Notes: generated by a model not told the origin, from the sequence alone. DNA of 64,000 nt from Polaribacter sp. Hel1_33_78 (GCF_900106075.1 NZ_LT629794.1:2687501-2751500), one strand, 5' to 3'. Positions 9,201-17,721 are shown, counted from the first letter of the stretch. Numbers and translations: made by a program.

Positions 9201-12200
9201 ACGTTTTATGAGATTGGAGATGAAGTAGAATTACAAATTGGTTCTGCTTCAAAAAACATGAGTGTTTTTGTTCAAATTGAGAAAGATCATAAAATTGTAG
9301 ATACACAAATCATCAAACTAAACAATTGTACAACAACAATTAAAGTTTCTGTGCATAAAGAAGATATTGGCGGATTTGCAATTAAATATCACTTTGTAAA
9401 TTATAATTATTTTGAAAGTGGAAACGTACTAATTAGTGTTCCTGAAAAACAGGAAAGCATCGAAATTGAAACCAACATTTTTAGAGACAAATTACAACCA
9501 GGACAAAAAGAAACTTGGAGTTTTACCGTTAAAAACGACAAAAATGATGCACTTACAGCAGAAGTTTTAGCTTCTATGTACGATGCTTCTTTAGATGAAT
9601 TTAAAGCGCATAATTGGAAATTCAACCCAATAACTCCCAAAACTAATTATTACTCCTACAATGTTTCTAAAGCAAATACTAGTTTTAAAAACACTCGTTT
9701 TAATATCCAAAATAATCAAAGAAAGTATTTTGGACTTCCATCAATCGCAAACGAAAACTATAAATGGTTTGGTTTTAGATTTGCACGAAATAGGAATTTT
9801 ATGATGAAAAGAATGTCTGGTATTTCCGAAAAAGGAAAAACGGATGAAATTGAAATGGCAGATGGACTAGAGGTTGAAGAACTTGAAGAAATAGCTTTCA
9901 TGAAAATTGAAGATAATACCAAAGAAAAAATTTCTTTAAAAAAGATACAAATACGAAAGAATTTTAAAGAAACTGCTTTCTTTTTCCCTCAATTAAAAAC
10001 CGATAAAAATGGAAAAGTAAGTTTTTATTTTGTGATGCCAGAGGCGTTAACAAGATGGAAATTACAATTATTAGCGCATACAACTGATTTAAAATCGTCA
10101 TCAAAAACATTGCAAACAATCACTCAAAAAGAATTAATGGTGGTTCCCAATGTACCAAGATTCTTGCGTGAAAAAGATACAATTACATTGAGTGCTAAAA
10201 TCACCAATTTAACCAACAATCAATTAAGTGGTATAGCGAAGCTCCTATTAACAGATGCTATTTCTGGGAAAAAAATAGATATGGAATTTCAAAATACAAA
10301 TTCCACCAAAAGTTTTATTGTTGATAAAGATGGAAACACAAATGTTTCTTGGCAAATCTCAATTCCTGAAACTGTACAAGCAGTTCAATATAAAATTGTT
10401 GCAAATTCGGGTGCTTTTTCCGATGGCGAGCAAAATGTATTGCCCATTTTAACAAACAAAATGTTGGTTACAGAAACACTTCCTATTTGGGTTCGCTCAA
10501 ATCAAACTAAAACATTTACCCTCGATAAGTTGAAAAAAAATACTTCATCAACTTTAAAGAATCATAAGTTGACCTTAGAAATGTCCTCAAATCCTGTTTG
10601 GTATGCAGTTCAATCTTTACCCTATTTAATGGAATATCCTTATGCATGCTCAGAACAAATGTTTTCTAAGTATTATGCAAATACGCTAGCGAGTTTTGTA
10701 GCAAATTCCAATCCTAAAATTCAAGCAGTTTTTGATGCTTGGAAAACTTCTGACGCTTTACTATCTAACTTAGAAAAAAATGAGGAATTAAAATCAATCA
10801 TCATTCAAGAAACCCCTTGGGTAAGAGATGCAGCATCAGAAACTGAACAGAAGAAACGAATTGCGATGTTATTCGATCTATCAAAAATGAAAAATGAGCA
10901 AGAAAGAACAATTCATAAATTGCAAGATATTCAGATGGATTCTGGCGGGTTTCCTTGGTTTAAAGGCGGACGATATGAAAGTAAGTTTATCACGCAACAT
11001 ATTGTTACAGGTTTTAGCCATTTACAAAAGTTAGGAATTACTGATTTTAACAAAACAACTAAAAACATCATTGAAAAAGCTCTTGAGTATTTAAACAGCG
11101 AATTTTTAGCGGTATATACACAACTATTAAAAAGAGCCTCAGAAATTAAAGAAAGTTCAAAAACAAAAAAGAAAGGAGAAATCGCTTACAAAGAGTTTTT
11201 ATCAAAAAATAATTTAAATTATTTTTTAATTCAATATTTGTACATGCGAAGTTTTTATGCGAATATTTCATTGGATGATAAAACTCAAGCGGCAGTTGAT
11301 TATTATCAGAATCAAACTACAAAATATTGGAATGAATTTAATTTATACGCCAAAGGTCAAATCGCGTTGTCACTTTTTAGAAATGAACAAAAAGCAGTTG
11401 CTCATAAAATTGTAAAATCATTAAAAGAAAATTCTATCACTTCAGATGAATTAGGAATGTACTGGAAAGAAAATACTGCTGGATTTCTCTACTATCAAGC
11501 TCCTGTGGAAACGCAAGCTTTGATGATTGAAACTTTTTCTGAAATCGAGAATGATAAAAAAACCATAGATAATCTAAAAATTTGGTTGTTAAAAAATAAG
11601 CAAACCAACAACTGGAAAACCACCAAAGCAACTACGGAAGCTATATATGCCATCTTATTGAACGGCAATGATTGGTTTTCCATTACAGAAATGGTAGATA
11701 TTAAAGTCGGTAATCAGAAAATAAATACTGCAGAAATGCCAGCTGTAAAACTAGAAGCTGGAACAGGTTACTTTAAAACTTCTTGGAATGGAGATCAAAT
11801 TAAACCCGATATGGCCGAAGTCACCATCAATAAAAAAGGAACCGGAGTTACTTGGGGAGGTTTGTATTGGCAGTACTTTGAAGATTTAGACAAAATTACC
11901 TCTGCAAAAACTCCTTTAAAAATCAATAAAAAATTATTCCTAAAAGTAAATTCTGATGCTGGCAAAGAATTAAAAGAAATCGATAAAAATACGAAGTTGA
12001 AAGTAGGTGATTTGATTACTGTCCGAATTGAATTAAGAAGTGATAGAAATATGGAATTTATACATATGAAAGATATGAGAGCTTCTGGTGTTGAACCAAT
12101 ACATGTGTTATCAAAATACAAATGGCAAGACAATTTAGGCTATTATCAAAGCACAAAAGATGCTACAACTAATTTCTTTTTTGATCAATTACCAAAAGGT

Positions 12201-12338
12201 ATTTATGTTTTTGAGTATGATGTAAGCGTAAACAATACTGGCGATTTCAGTAACGGAATTACAACTATACAAAGCATGTATGCGCCAGAATTTAGCAGTC
12301 ATTCTGAAGGTGTTAGAATTAAAGTATTTAATAATTAG
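6246..12338 (+). CDS. Bacterial alpha-2-macroglobulin family protein (MG2 domain)
   Basis: This very large protein (2030 residues from this start) belongs to the bacterial alpha-2-macroglobulins, protease traps of the periplasm or surface. I chose the ATG at 6246 over the in-frame ATG at 6210 because it begins directly with a signal peptide ending in MNAQ. The N-terminal 350 residues are helical, TPR-like. An MG2-type segment carries FTDRSIYRPGQTIYFKA (near residue 595). The A2M domain has LTRWKLQLLAHTTD. The thioester motif CSEQ is intact at 1468-1471 (YPYACSEQM), followed by the helical thioester domain. There is no lipobox, so it is probably soluble or bound by other means. Bacterial A2M genes often precede pbpC; here a small barrel-like protein follows instead. 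Confidence 0.9.
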   Translation: MKKITATLLMIIFFTLIMNAQNDFKDLWLKVEQFEADGLPKSALQIVQEISIKSDKENNNPQIIKSLFYKSKFSLKLEEDAKLRVINNFKKQISISKFPTKNILQNILANLYWQYFKENLYKFYNRTKVEYKIDSADFRTWDINTLFKEIHTYFDTSLMHPEQLQHIKIEEFADILQINKESSIYRPTLYDFLANNALQFYKSSENSITKPSYKFVINNASFLKDAHTYSKLNITSKDSLSLQLNALKLYQNLIDFHLKENNKNALSEIDIQRLNFVFKHSNFNEKEPILLNTLQTSKKEITNHSASGLYAFEIANLFKKQANLNTSETKKTRFKNEKAIVICNEVINKYPSSFGAKKCRILKSQIEEKTLFIKAEAYIPIGKNSRVLITYKNLDTLFFSSYKINLKQQLTFNKLYKLEEKKAFLNKLEKSKTWQHQLRNDHDYLQHTTEVIVPKFDNGIYLILASDTQDLKKNSMFGVSYIQATNLSLVENTFEGKYNYQIVHRNTGEPIKNANIHLKSAYKQKGVSIDKKLITDKNGFAYFKSKDYYRDVLISVTTKDDSAHFENHNLYNQSNQKKHHTEEITLVKSFIFTDRSIYRPGQTIYFKAIVIKKQGNKSEVFKNEYVEVILKDVNNQEVKKIDLKLNEFGSVAGEFIIPNNGLTGEYSITSKLQNTNSEELGFTFDKYFFSVEEYKRPKFETKFNPTEKSFKINDIITIKGFAKTFSGANITDAKVVYRVYRKAQYPNWYSWYRPNPISETQEITNGESSTDTSGNFEIKFKAIPDENVLKENLPVFNYEITANVTDINGETRSASTIVKVGYHTLIATIYTQDKIDKNKKETALKIDTKNLNDEFVTAKGSIKIYKLKSPKNPLRKRPWPTPDYQDISENTFRTLFPHDAYTDNESDENKWKKVELVFSINFDTSISKEIILKNTKNWISGKYMVVLNSKDKFGQEVKDEKRFTLFSSKEKKIPDNKLFFINTNKTFYEIGDEVELQIGSASKNMSVFVQIEKDHKIVDTQIIKLNNCTTTIKVSVHKEDIGGFAIKYHFVNYNYFESGNVLISVPEKQESIEIETNIFRDKLQPGQKETWSFTVKNDKNDALTAEVLASMYDASLDEFKAHNWKFNPITPKTNYYSYNVSKANTSFKNTRFNIQNNQRKYFGLPSIANENYKWFGFRFARNRNFMMKRMSGISEKGKTDEIEMADGLEVEELEEIAFMKIEDNTKEKISLKKIQIRKNFKETAFFFPQLKTDKNGKVSFYFVMPEALTRWKLQLLAHTTDLKSSSKTLQTITQKELMVVPNVPRFLREKDTITLSAKITNLTNNQLSGIAKLLLTDAISGKKIDMEFQNTNSTKSFIVDKDGNTNVSWQISIPETVQAVQYKIVANSGAFSDGEQNVLPILTNKMLVTETLPIWVRSNQTKTFTLDKLKKNTSSTLKNHKLTLEMSSNPVWYAVQSLPYLMEYPYACSEQMFSKYYANTLASFVANSNPKIQAVFDAWKTSDALLSNLEKNEELKSIIIQETPWVRDAASETEQKKRIAMLFDLSKMKNEQERTIHKLQDIQMDSGGFPWFKGGRYESKFITQHIVTGFSHLQKLGITDFNKTTKNIIEKALEYLNSEFLAVYTQLLKRASEIKESSKTKKKGEIAYKEFLSKNNLNYFLIQYLYMRSFYANISLDDKTQAAVDYYQNQTTKYWNEFNLYAKGQIALSLFRNEQKAVAHKIVKSLKENSITSDELGMYWKENTAGFLYYQAPVETQALMIETFSEIENDKKTIDNLKIWLLKNKQTNNWKTTKATTEAIYAILLNGNDWFSITEMVDIKVGNQKINTAEMPAVKLEAGTGYFKTSWNGDQIKPDMAEVTINKKGTGVTWGGLYWQYFEDLDKITSAKTPLKINKKLFLKVNSDAGKELKEIDKNTKLKVGDLITVRIELRSDRNMEFIHMKDMRASGVEPIHVLSKYKWQDNLGYYQSTKDATTNFFFDQLPKGIYVFEYDVSVNNTGDFSNGITTIQSMYAPEFSSHSEGVRIKVFNN

Positions 12339-12394
12339 AAAAATATTTTAACAAAACTATAAACGTATTGGTTTCTTTTAGAAAAGCTAATTTT

Positions 12395-12402
12395 TAAATT
12401 TG
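12395..12402 (+). promoter_or_regulatory. -7 element of the 12430 gene promoter
   Basis: TAAATTTG matches the Bacteroidetes -7 consensus TAnnTTTG and lies 28 bp before the ATG at 12430. A clear -33 TTG at the usual 19-21 bp spacing is not visible, so the call rests on the -7 box alone. Confidence 0.45.
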
Positions 12403-12429
12403 CATTGATTTTAACTTAAAAAATAAATT

Positions 12430-12873
12430 ATGAAAAAAATATTATTAGGATTTGGCTTTATTTTGGCTACAACATTTTCATCAAACGCTCAAGAAATTTT
12501 AGACAATGCAATTGGTTTAAGATTTAGTGGCGGAAATGGTTTGGGTGCTGATATTTCTTATCAAAAGAAACTAGATAACTCTAATCGTTTAGAAGTGAAC
12601 TTAGGTTTAAGAGACGAATTCAGTAGTTTTAAAGGTACAGGTTTGTATCAATGGGTTTGGAATTTAGAAGATAAATTTAACTGGTATGCAGGTTTTGGTG
12701 CAGGTTTTGATTCTGGATATTCTTCTTTATTTGGTGCTGGAATAGTTGGAATTGAATATAATTTTGATGCCCCTATTTTAATTTCTTTAGATTATAGACC
12801 AGAAGTTGGTATTACAGGAAATTATGATGGTTTAAATTCTTCTTTAGCATTAGCTATTAGATATCAGTTTTAG
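12430..12873 (+). CDS. Small exported outer-membrane-barrel-like protein
   Basis: This 147-residue protein starts with a signal peptide (MKKILLGFGFILATTF, then SSNAQ, cleavage near residue 21). The rest is rich in alternating beta strands and glycines (GLRFSGGNGLGADISYQ; WYAGFGAGFDSGYSSLFGAG) and ends in the aromatic C-terminus LALAIRYQF, typical of outer-membrane beta-barrels. I infer a small barrel, or the last strands of one, in the outer membrane. No enzymatic motif is visible. It is preceded by its own -7 box and followed by a strong hairpin terminator, so it is probably transcribed alone. The precise function is unknown. Confidence 0.7.
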   Translation: MKKILLGFGFILATTFSSNAQEILDNAIGLRFSGGNGLGADISYQKKLDNSNRLEVNLGLRDEFSSFKGTGLYQWVWNLEDKFNWYAGFGAGFDSGYSSLFGAGIVGIEYNFDAPILISLDYRPEVGITGNYDGLNSSLALAIRYQF

Positions 12874-12895
12874 GAAATTGTATTCTAGAAAAAGA

Positions 12896-12935
12896 AAGTC
12901 CTCAACATTAATTTGTTGAGGACCTTCATTTTTAA
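12896..12935. terminator. Bidirectional hairpin terminator
   Basis: GTCCTCAAC (12898-12906) pairs with GTTGAGGAC (12914-12922) around a short AT loop, with A-rich sequence on the left and a T-rich run on the right. It separates the convergent genes ending at 12873 (+) and 12951 (-) and can serve both. Confidence 0.8.
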
Positions 12936-12950
12936 TATTTGTTTTAAAGC

Positions 12951-13955
12951 TTATTTTTTCTCGTTTAAAACTACTCTTGTAGGAGTATCTTTTCCGTTAA
13001 TAATACTTTCCGTTCCTTTTGCAACCGCCTGAATCGTTTGTGTAATCACGGTCATATTTAAAGTTTCTGCTTCATCAGAAGCTTTATGATAATCTTTATC
13101 TACATCAATAGGAGTTGTAGAAAAAGTATGAGAAGGCACTCCGAGACGAGCTAAAGAGGCATTGTCTGATCTAAAAAATAAATTAAAATTTTTATAGGGA
13201 TCAGGAAATAATTGGTAACCTGTTCCTTTTAAATTCCTTTGAATAATCTTACCAAAATCTGAACGTTCAAAACCTGTTAACCACGCCGTATTTGGCCCAA
13301 AACTTGGCACTTTCCCAATCATTTCTAAATTAATTCCTGCTACAAATTTGTTAGCATCAATACCTTTCCCGAAATGAGTAGAACCAATTAAACCCATTTC
13401 TTCAGCAGTAAAAGCAACAAAAACAATCGTTCTTTCGTTCCCAACTTTCTTAAAATATTCAGCCAATGCTAAAACTCCTGTAACTCCAGAAGCATCATCA
13501 TTCGCACCATTGTAAATTTTATCTTCTCCTTTTCCTTTCACTCCTAAATGATCATAATGTGCAGAAACAATTACATATTCATCTTTTTTACTTTTGCCTT
13601 CTAAAACTCCTATAATATTGGCACTCGTAATTTCTTCTTTACTACTTCTAGGTTTAAAGTTGAAGGTTTGTCTATAGGTTTCTAAACTTTCAAAAGTGGT
13701 TAAACCAATTCTCTTAAACTCATTTTCTATATATTTTGCAGCTTTTTCAATACCTGCGGTTCCTGCTTTCCTACCTTCCATATCGTCAGAAGCAAGAGTA
13801 TATAAATGTTTTTTAACCGTTACTGAATCTATAAAAAATACACTTTCAATTATTTTAGTGTTTACAGAATTTACAATTTGTTCACTGACATTTTTTGAAC
13901 TGTTACAAGAAATTATAAATGCTAATGCCACTAAAGCGATCGATATTTTTTTCAT
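12951..13955 (-). CDS. M28 family zinc peptidase, lipoprotein
   Basis: This is a 334-residue aminopeptidase-type M28 metallopeptidase. The N-terminus is a lipoprotein signal (ALAFIISCNSSKNV, lipobox Cys17). A short N-terminal region with DDMEGRKAGTAG precedes the catalytic domain, a combination common in flavobacterial M28 enzymes. Metal and catalytic motifs are visible: SAHYDHLGVKG (first zinc His), NGANDDASG (bridging Asp), FTAEEMGLIGS (catalytic Glu and zinc Glu), and a late His in GVPSHTFSTT. It probably acts on peptides in the periplasm or at the cell surface. It lies opposite kdsA, with divergent starts about 170 bp apart. Confidence 0.9.
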   Translation of the reverse strand: MKKISIALVALAFIISCNSSKNVSEQIVNSVNTKIIESVFFIDSVTVKKHLYTLASDDMEGRKAGTAGIEKAAKYIENEFKRIGLTTFESLETYRQTFNFKPRSSKEEITSANIIGVLEGKSKKDEYVIVSAHYDHLGVKGKGEDKIYNGANDDASGVTGVLALAEYFKKVGNERTIVFVAFTAEEMGLIGSTHFGKGIDANKFVAGINLEMIGKVPSFGPNTAWLTGFERSDFGKIIQRNLKGTGYQLFPDPYKNFNLFFRSDNASLARLGVPSHTFSTTPIDVDKDYHKASDEAETLNMTVITQTIQAVAKGTESIINGKDTPTRVVLNEKK

Positions 13956-14098
13956 TTTATTTTCATTTTAAAAATATAAATATAATCAATATAATAGAAA
14001 ACAATCTTCAAAACACTATTTAGAAAACAACATACCCATCTTCCCGCTCTTAGTTCAGAATCTTAAAACCTATCGCATTATAACACCTAATTTTTATG

Positions 14099-14106
14099 TA
14101 TTTTTG
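14099..14106 (+). promoter_or_regulatory. -7 element before kdsA
   Basis: TATTTTTG matches TAnnTTTG and ends 16 bp before the ATG at 14123. It overlaps the longer in-frame start at 14096, which therefore lies upstream of the expected transcription start. This supports translation from 14123. Confidence 0.5.
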
Positions 14107-14122
14107 TGCAAAATTTTTACAA

Positions 14123-14941
14123 ATGATTTTATCTCAAATTCCAAATATAAAACACACAAACGCTAATAACTTTTTTCTTTTAGCAGGACCCTGCGCAATT
14201 GAAGGTGAAGAAATGGCCTTAAGAATTGCTGAAAAAGTAATTACGATTACTGATAAATTAGCCATCCCTTTTATTTTTAAAGGAAGTTTTAAAAAAGCAA
14301 ACAGAAGCAGAATTGATAGTTTTACAGGAATTGGAGACGAAAAAGCATTAAAAATTTTACGCAAAGTTTCAGAAACTTTTAATGTACCAACGGTAACAGA
14401 TATTCATGAAGTTTCTGATGCTATTAGAGCAGCGGAATATATAGATGTTTTGCAGATTCCTGCTTTTCTAGTGCGTCAAACGGATTTAGTCGTTGCAGCA
14501 GCAAAAACTGGAAAAGTTGTCAATCTAAAGAAAGGACAGTTTATGAGTCCAGGTGCAATGAAACATGCTGTGCAAAAAGTAAAGGATGCGGGTTCTAATA
14601 AAGCGTGGATTACAGACAGGGGGACTATGTTTGGCTACCAAGATATGATTGTTGATTTTAGAGGAATTCCTGAAATGCGTGAATTTGCTCCAACAATTTT
14701 AGATGTTACACATTCATTGCAACAACCAAATCAAACTGCTGGGGTTACTGGAGGAAGACCAGAAATGATCGAAACGATTGCCAGAGCGGGAATTGTAAAT
14801 AATGTTGACGGGTTATTTATAGAAACTCATTTCGATCCTGCAAATGCAAAAAGTGATGGTGCAAATATGCTGCATTTAGACAATTTAGAAGGTCTTTTAA
14901 CTAATTTAGTCGCTATTAGAAAAACGATTAATAATTTATAA
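14123..14941 (+). CDS. kdsA: 3-deoxy-8-phosphooctulonate synthase (Kdo-8-P synthase)
   Basis: KdsA condenses phosphoenolpyruvate with arabinose 5-phosphate to give Kdo 8-phosphate, the precursor of the inner-core LPS sugar Kdo. The 272-residue length from 14123 fits the family; the in-frame ATG at 14096 would add nine unusual residues and overlaps the -7 box. Family motifs are clear: LLAGPCAIEG (residues 19-28), FKGSFKKANRSR, GLDEAL-like GIGDEKALKIL, TDIHEVSDA, LQIPAFLVRQTDLV, NLKKGQFMSPGAM, TDRGTMFGYQD and DVTHSLQQP. The protein is cytosolic. It appears monocistronic. The enzyme shows that the cell makes Kdo-containing LPS. Confidence 0.97.
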   Translation: MILSQIPNIKHTNANNFFLLAGPCAIEGEEMALRIAEKVITITDKLAIPFIFKGSFKKANRSRIDSFTGIGDEKALKILRKVSETFNVPTVTDIHEVSDAIRAAEYIDVLQIPAFLVRQTDLVVAAAKTGKVVNLKKGQFMSPGAMKHAVQKVKDAGSNKAWITDRGTMFGYQDMIVDFRGIPEMREFAPTILDVTHSLQQPNQTAGVTGGRPEMIETIARAGIVNNVDGLFIETHFDPANAKSDGANMLHLDNLEGLLTNLVAIRKTINNL

Positions 14942-15144
14942 ATATCGTTTTGTTTATAGAGAAAATAGCATCTATATTTCAGGGTAAAATTAATTTTACC
15001 CATCATAATAAAACAACTTCAAAAACATTCCGTTTAGTAAAAATTAATAAAAGCACTAAAATAGATTTAATTTGTTCCGGTTCATTTAGAATGAATTTTT
15101 TCGCAGAATTCATTTTTGTATATTAGCCAATAAATACTAGAGAT

Positions 15145-15699
15145 ATGCACAATACTTTTCAAATTAATTTCTATTTAAAAGGTTTTACAAGCATTCTTAT
15201 TGGAGCTTATTTTTTTATTGCAGGATATTTAATAAAAACTATTTTAGTCGGTTTTTTAATTGATGATAATCCCATGGGAACGTTATCTCCAGAAATTATA
15301 GAAGCATTAATAATCGCCCTAGTTCTTTTGGTCTTTTTATTTTCGTCCTTAGCCTTGTTTTTTGGCGGAAAAAGAAGTGCTAAAAAATTTCAACACAAGC
15401 TTTGGAATAGAGAAACAAAAGTTGCATCTCGAAAATATATCCTCTACATTATAGTTATTTTCACACTATTAATGCTAGTACTGAGTGCTGGTTTAATAGA
15501 CCACCTCACTCCTATTTTTCTATTTCTTTACGCAGTTTTACTATTTCTATTCAAGAATAAAGAACGAAAAAACCTGTTAATTTTATCTGGTTTAAGTCTG
15601 CTTTTAGCAGTTATGTGCATGTTAATACCGGCCTACTGGTATTCCTCTCTTTCTATTCTAGGAATTGCGCATATTGCATATGGTGTTGTTATTAAATAA
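15145..15699 (+). CDS. Hypothetical multi-pass membrane protein
   Basis: I do not recognise this 184-residue protein. It has about six hydrophobic segments (near residues 12-35, 48-72, 96-117, 120-136, 143-158 and 164-183) with a positively charged loop GGKRSAKKFQHKLWNRETKVASRK between the second and third, suggesting a cytoplasmic loop by the positive-inside rule. No enzymatic or transport motif is evident. It has a 200-bp upstream gap after kdsA and converges with the DUF3820 gene, its stop lying 5 bp from that gene's stop. Confidence 0.65.
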   Translation: MHNTFQINFYLKGFTSILIGAYFFIAGYLIKTILVGFLIDDNPMGTLSPEIIEALIIALVLLVFLFSSLALFFGGKRSAKKFQHKLWNRETKVASRKYILYIIVIFTLLMLVLSAGLIDHLTPIFLFLYAVLLFLFKNKERKNLLILSGLSLLLAVMCMLIPAYWYSSLSILGIAHIAYGVVIK

Positions 15700-15704
15700 A
15701 AAAA

Positions 15705-15926
15705 TTAAAATTTCCTTCTTATTTCCCTTACAATATCCTCAAGTCCGTTTAATTGGAGCTCATAAACTAAATCCATTTGCTTTCCTAATTTACCCGCAGG
15801 AAAACCCTTAGTTTTATACCAAACAATATAATGTTCCGGCAAATCAATCAAAAACCTACCTTTATATTTACCAAAAGGCATTTTCATCTTTGCTAAATCT
15901 ATGAGAAACTGTTTATCTTGTAACAT
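15705..15926 (-). CDS. DUF3820 family protein (QSregVF-type)
   Basis: This 73-residue protein carries the DUF3820 signature MPFGKYKGRFLIDLPEHYIVWYKTKGFP nearly end to end (key residues Gly18, Lys19, Tyr20, Gly22, Leu28, Pro29, Trp35). Members of this family are small cytosolic proteins of unknown biochemical role, named after a quorum-sensing-regulated Pseudomonas factor. The start codon shares one base with the stop of the LKR-like gene upstream, so the two are translationally coupled. No further function can be read from the sequence. Confidence 0.8.
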   Translation of the reverse strand: MLQDKQFLIDLAKMKMPFGKYKGRFLIDLPEHYIVWYKTKGFPAGKLGKQMDLVYELQLNGLEDIVREIRRKF

Positions 15927-17131
15927 TATTCTTTTCCATCTACATAATCCTGTAAATATGAAAAACGGTTAGTAAGCTTTCCGTTCTCTGTCATTTTAGC
16001 ACGTTCTAAAATACCATCTTTGTCATTATTAAAAAAAGCAGGAATTACATTTTCTAAAAATAGTTCGCCAAAACCTTCACTGGCATCTTTGGGTAATTCA
16101 CAAGGTAAATTATCTACTGCCATTACTACGATAGCGCCTTTATCTTTATAATCTACCTCAGATTCAGTTACGGGGTTGTAACCATAAATAGGTTCTGCAA
16201 TTGTGGATGCTCTTAATGTTGAAGCCACGGGCCCATCTACATCACAAGAAATATCTGCCACAAATTTTATTTTAAAATCTTTAGATTTTGCATCTTCTCT
16301 CGTAAATAGATAGGGTGCTCCATTGCCATAAAAATGACCAGCAATAAAAAAATCAGTTACTTTTGCAAAACCCATAAAATCTGATTCATATTTTTCTGGA
16401 TGCTTATAAAAATCATAATTATTAATTACTTCCCCGTCCTTGCGTTTGTTATAATCTAAAACATCTACAAGGCAATAAACAGGCTCTTCAAATGAATTAT
16501 TTAAATAATCATCAACAGAAACTTGTTTAATATGCATTCCATCTAACATTTCTTTAGCACCGTACGCCACTTTTCCGTTTCCTGTTAAAAGAATTTTAAT
16601 GCTCGGTAAGTTGATTTTATTTAGTGTCGCTATTAGTTCCTTTTGACTGTCTAAAGTTGCTGCTTTTGGCAAATTAAATGTTTCATTTTTTAATCCAAAT
16701 GCTCTAAAACCATTGTAAGCACCCACGATTCCAGCATAACGTCCAAAACCAATTAAACGCGCACCATTTTCTTTAATGATGGTTTCATGATCAAACAGTT
16801 CAATATTTTTCTCTAAAATTGCTGCTAATAACTTTCTATTATAAGGTTGTTTTTTAATCGTATGGCTAAAGAAAAAATATTTTTTATTATCGATTAAAGC
16901 CTCAATAGGAACTTCTTTTACCCCAAATAAAACATCACAATCAGAAACATCATTTGTAACTTTCAAGCCCATTTCCTCATAACTTTCATCAGAAAAAACT
17001 CGAATATCAGAACTTTCAACATTAATCTCCGAATCTGGAAATTTTTTTTGAAACTCTTTTAACTTTTCTGGAGAAAAAACAACTCTCCTATCTGGTGGAT
17101 TTTTACGTTCTTTAATAATGCCAAACTTCAT
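15926..17131 (-). CDS. Lysine-ketoglutarate reductase / alanine dehydrogenase-PNT family oxidoreductase
   Basis: This 401-residue protein has the alanine dehydrogenase/PNT fold used by saccharopine dehydrogenase (lysine-forming) and the LKR half of plant and animal LKR/SDH. The N-terminus shows GIIKERKNPPDRRVVFSP, FGVKEVP, FFFSHTIKKQPYN (His and Lys typical of the substrate site) and ENGARLIGFGRYAGIVGAYNGFRAFG. A nucleotide-binding segment follows (KILLTGNGKVAYGAKEML), then FVADISCDVDGPVASTLRAST. The likely reaction is reversible condensation of lysine and 2-oxoglutarate to saccharopine with NAD(P)H. The matching saccharopine-dehydrogenase half is encoded separately at 56194. It is upstream of and coupled to the DUF3820 gene. 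The ssrA gene begins 116 bp away in the opposite direction. Confidence 0.82.
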   Translation of the reverse strand: MKFGIIKERKNPPDRRVVFSPEKLKEFQKKFPDSEINVESSDIRVFSDESYEEMGLKVTNDVSDCDVLFGVKEVPIEALIDNKKYFFFSHTIKKQPYNRKLLAAILEKNIELFDHETIIKENGARLIGFGRYAGIVGAYNGFRAFGLKNETFNLPKAATLDSQKELIATLNKINLPSIKILLTGNGKVAYGAKEMLDGMHIKQVSVDDYLNNSFEEPVYCLVDVLDYNKRKDGEVINNYDFYKHPEKYESDFMGFAKVTDFFIAGHFYGNGAPYLFTREDAKSKDFKIKFVADISCDVDGPVASTLRASTIAEPIYGYNPVTESEVDYKDKGAIVVMAVDNLPCELPKDASEGFGELFLENVIPAFFNNDKDGILERAKMTENGKLTNRFSYLQDYVDGKE

Positions 17132-17199
17132 AATATATTGTGGTATAATATTTGCTCGAAGATATTAGAATTTAAAGAGATTAGCAACTGATTTTTTTA

Positions 17200-17207
17200 T
17201 ACTTTTG
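17200..17207 (+). promoter_or_regulatory. -7 element of the ssrA promoter
   Basis: TACTTTTG matches TAnnTTTG. It predicts a transcription start near 17214 and a 5' leader of about 34 nt before the mature tmRNA end at 17248, to be removed by processing. No convincing -33 element is visible. Confidence 0.5.
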
Positions 17208-17247
17208 CAATCTGTATTTTTTTTTATAAGTACATCTTTGACATTTT

Positions 17248-17640
17248 GGGGACGACTGGTTTTGACAGCAAGGTCAGTGAATTTGTAAGCATATCAAGGA
17301 ATGAAATTATTCTTGTAAAACTTATTTCAACTTTTTAAACGGCGAAGATAACTACGCTTTAGCTGCTTAATCCGAAATATAGTAGGATTAGCCTCGGCAC
17401 ACAAGGTGTGCAAGCTTTATGTCCATGAAAAGCCTTGGTTTATGGCGCTTCATTTTTGGGCATCGTAAAAATAAACATAGAAAACTTGTAGCTTTGGCAA
17501 GTTTTTGAAGCTAAAGAAGATAAGCTAAAAATGGATTGTTCTTAATCAGTTTTTAGACGAAAATTAAATAAGAACTATATATGTAGAAAGCTTTTTGGCT
17601 GCTTGTTTGGACCCGAGTTCGATTCTCGGCGTCTCCACCA
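17248..17640 (+). ncRNA. ssrA: Transfer-messenger RNA (tmRNA), tag GEDNYALAA
   Basis: tmRNA rescues ribosomes stalled on broken mRNA and adds a degradation tag. The 5' end GGGGACG pairs with the 3' CGTCTCC of the acceptor stem, and the 3' end has a T-arm (GAGTTCGATTCTC) and an encoded CCA. The start GGGGACGACTGGTTTTGACA is the usual bacterial tmRNA 5' consensus. The tag ORF runs from 17341 to 17370 and reads GEDNYALAA followed by TAA. It sits between the divergent LKR-like gene and a lipoprotein gene, with its own -7 box and a hairpin terminator just after the CCA. Confidence 0.96.
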
Positions 17641-17642
17641 AT

Positions 17643-17693
17643 AAAAACCCTTAGCTAACTAATTGATATTTAATAAGTTAGTTAAGGGTTTTT
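17643..17693. terminator. Bidirectional terminator after ssrA
   Basis: AAAAACCCTTA and CTAACT on the left pair with AGTTAG and TAAGGGTTTTT on the right, giving a stem of about 17 bp (one mismatch or bulge) with an A run before and a T run after. It serves ssrA (+) and the lipoprotein gene ending at 17722 (-). Confidence 0.85.
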
Positions 17694-17721
17694 AATTTTA
17701 ATTGAATTTTATTGTGCTCGA

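Noticed and set aside
11795..12133. 112-aa ORF antisense to the macroglobulin gene
   Set aside because: Shadow frame of a long AT-rich gene, with biased Leu/Ser/Phe composition and no family features.
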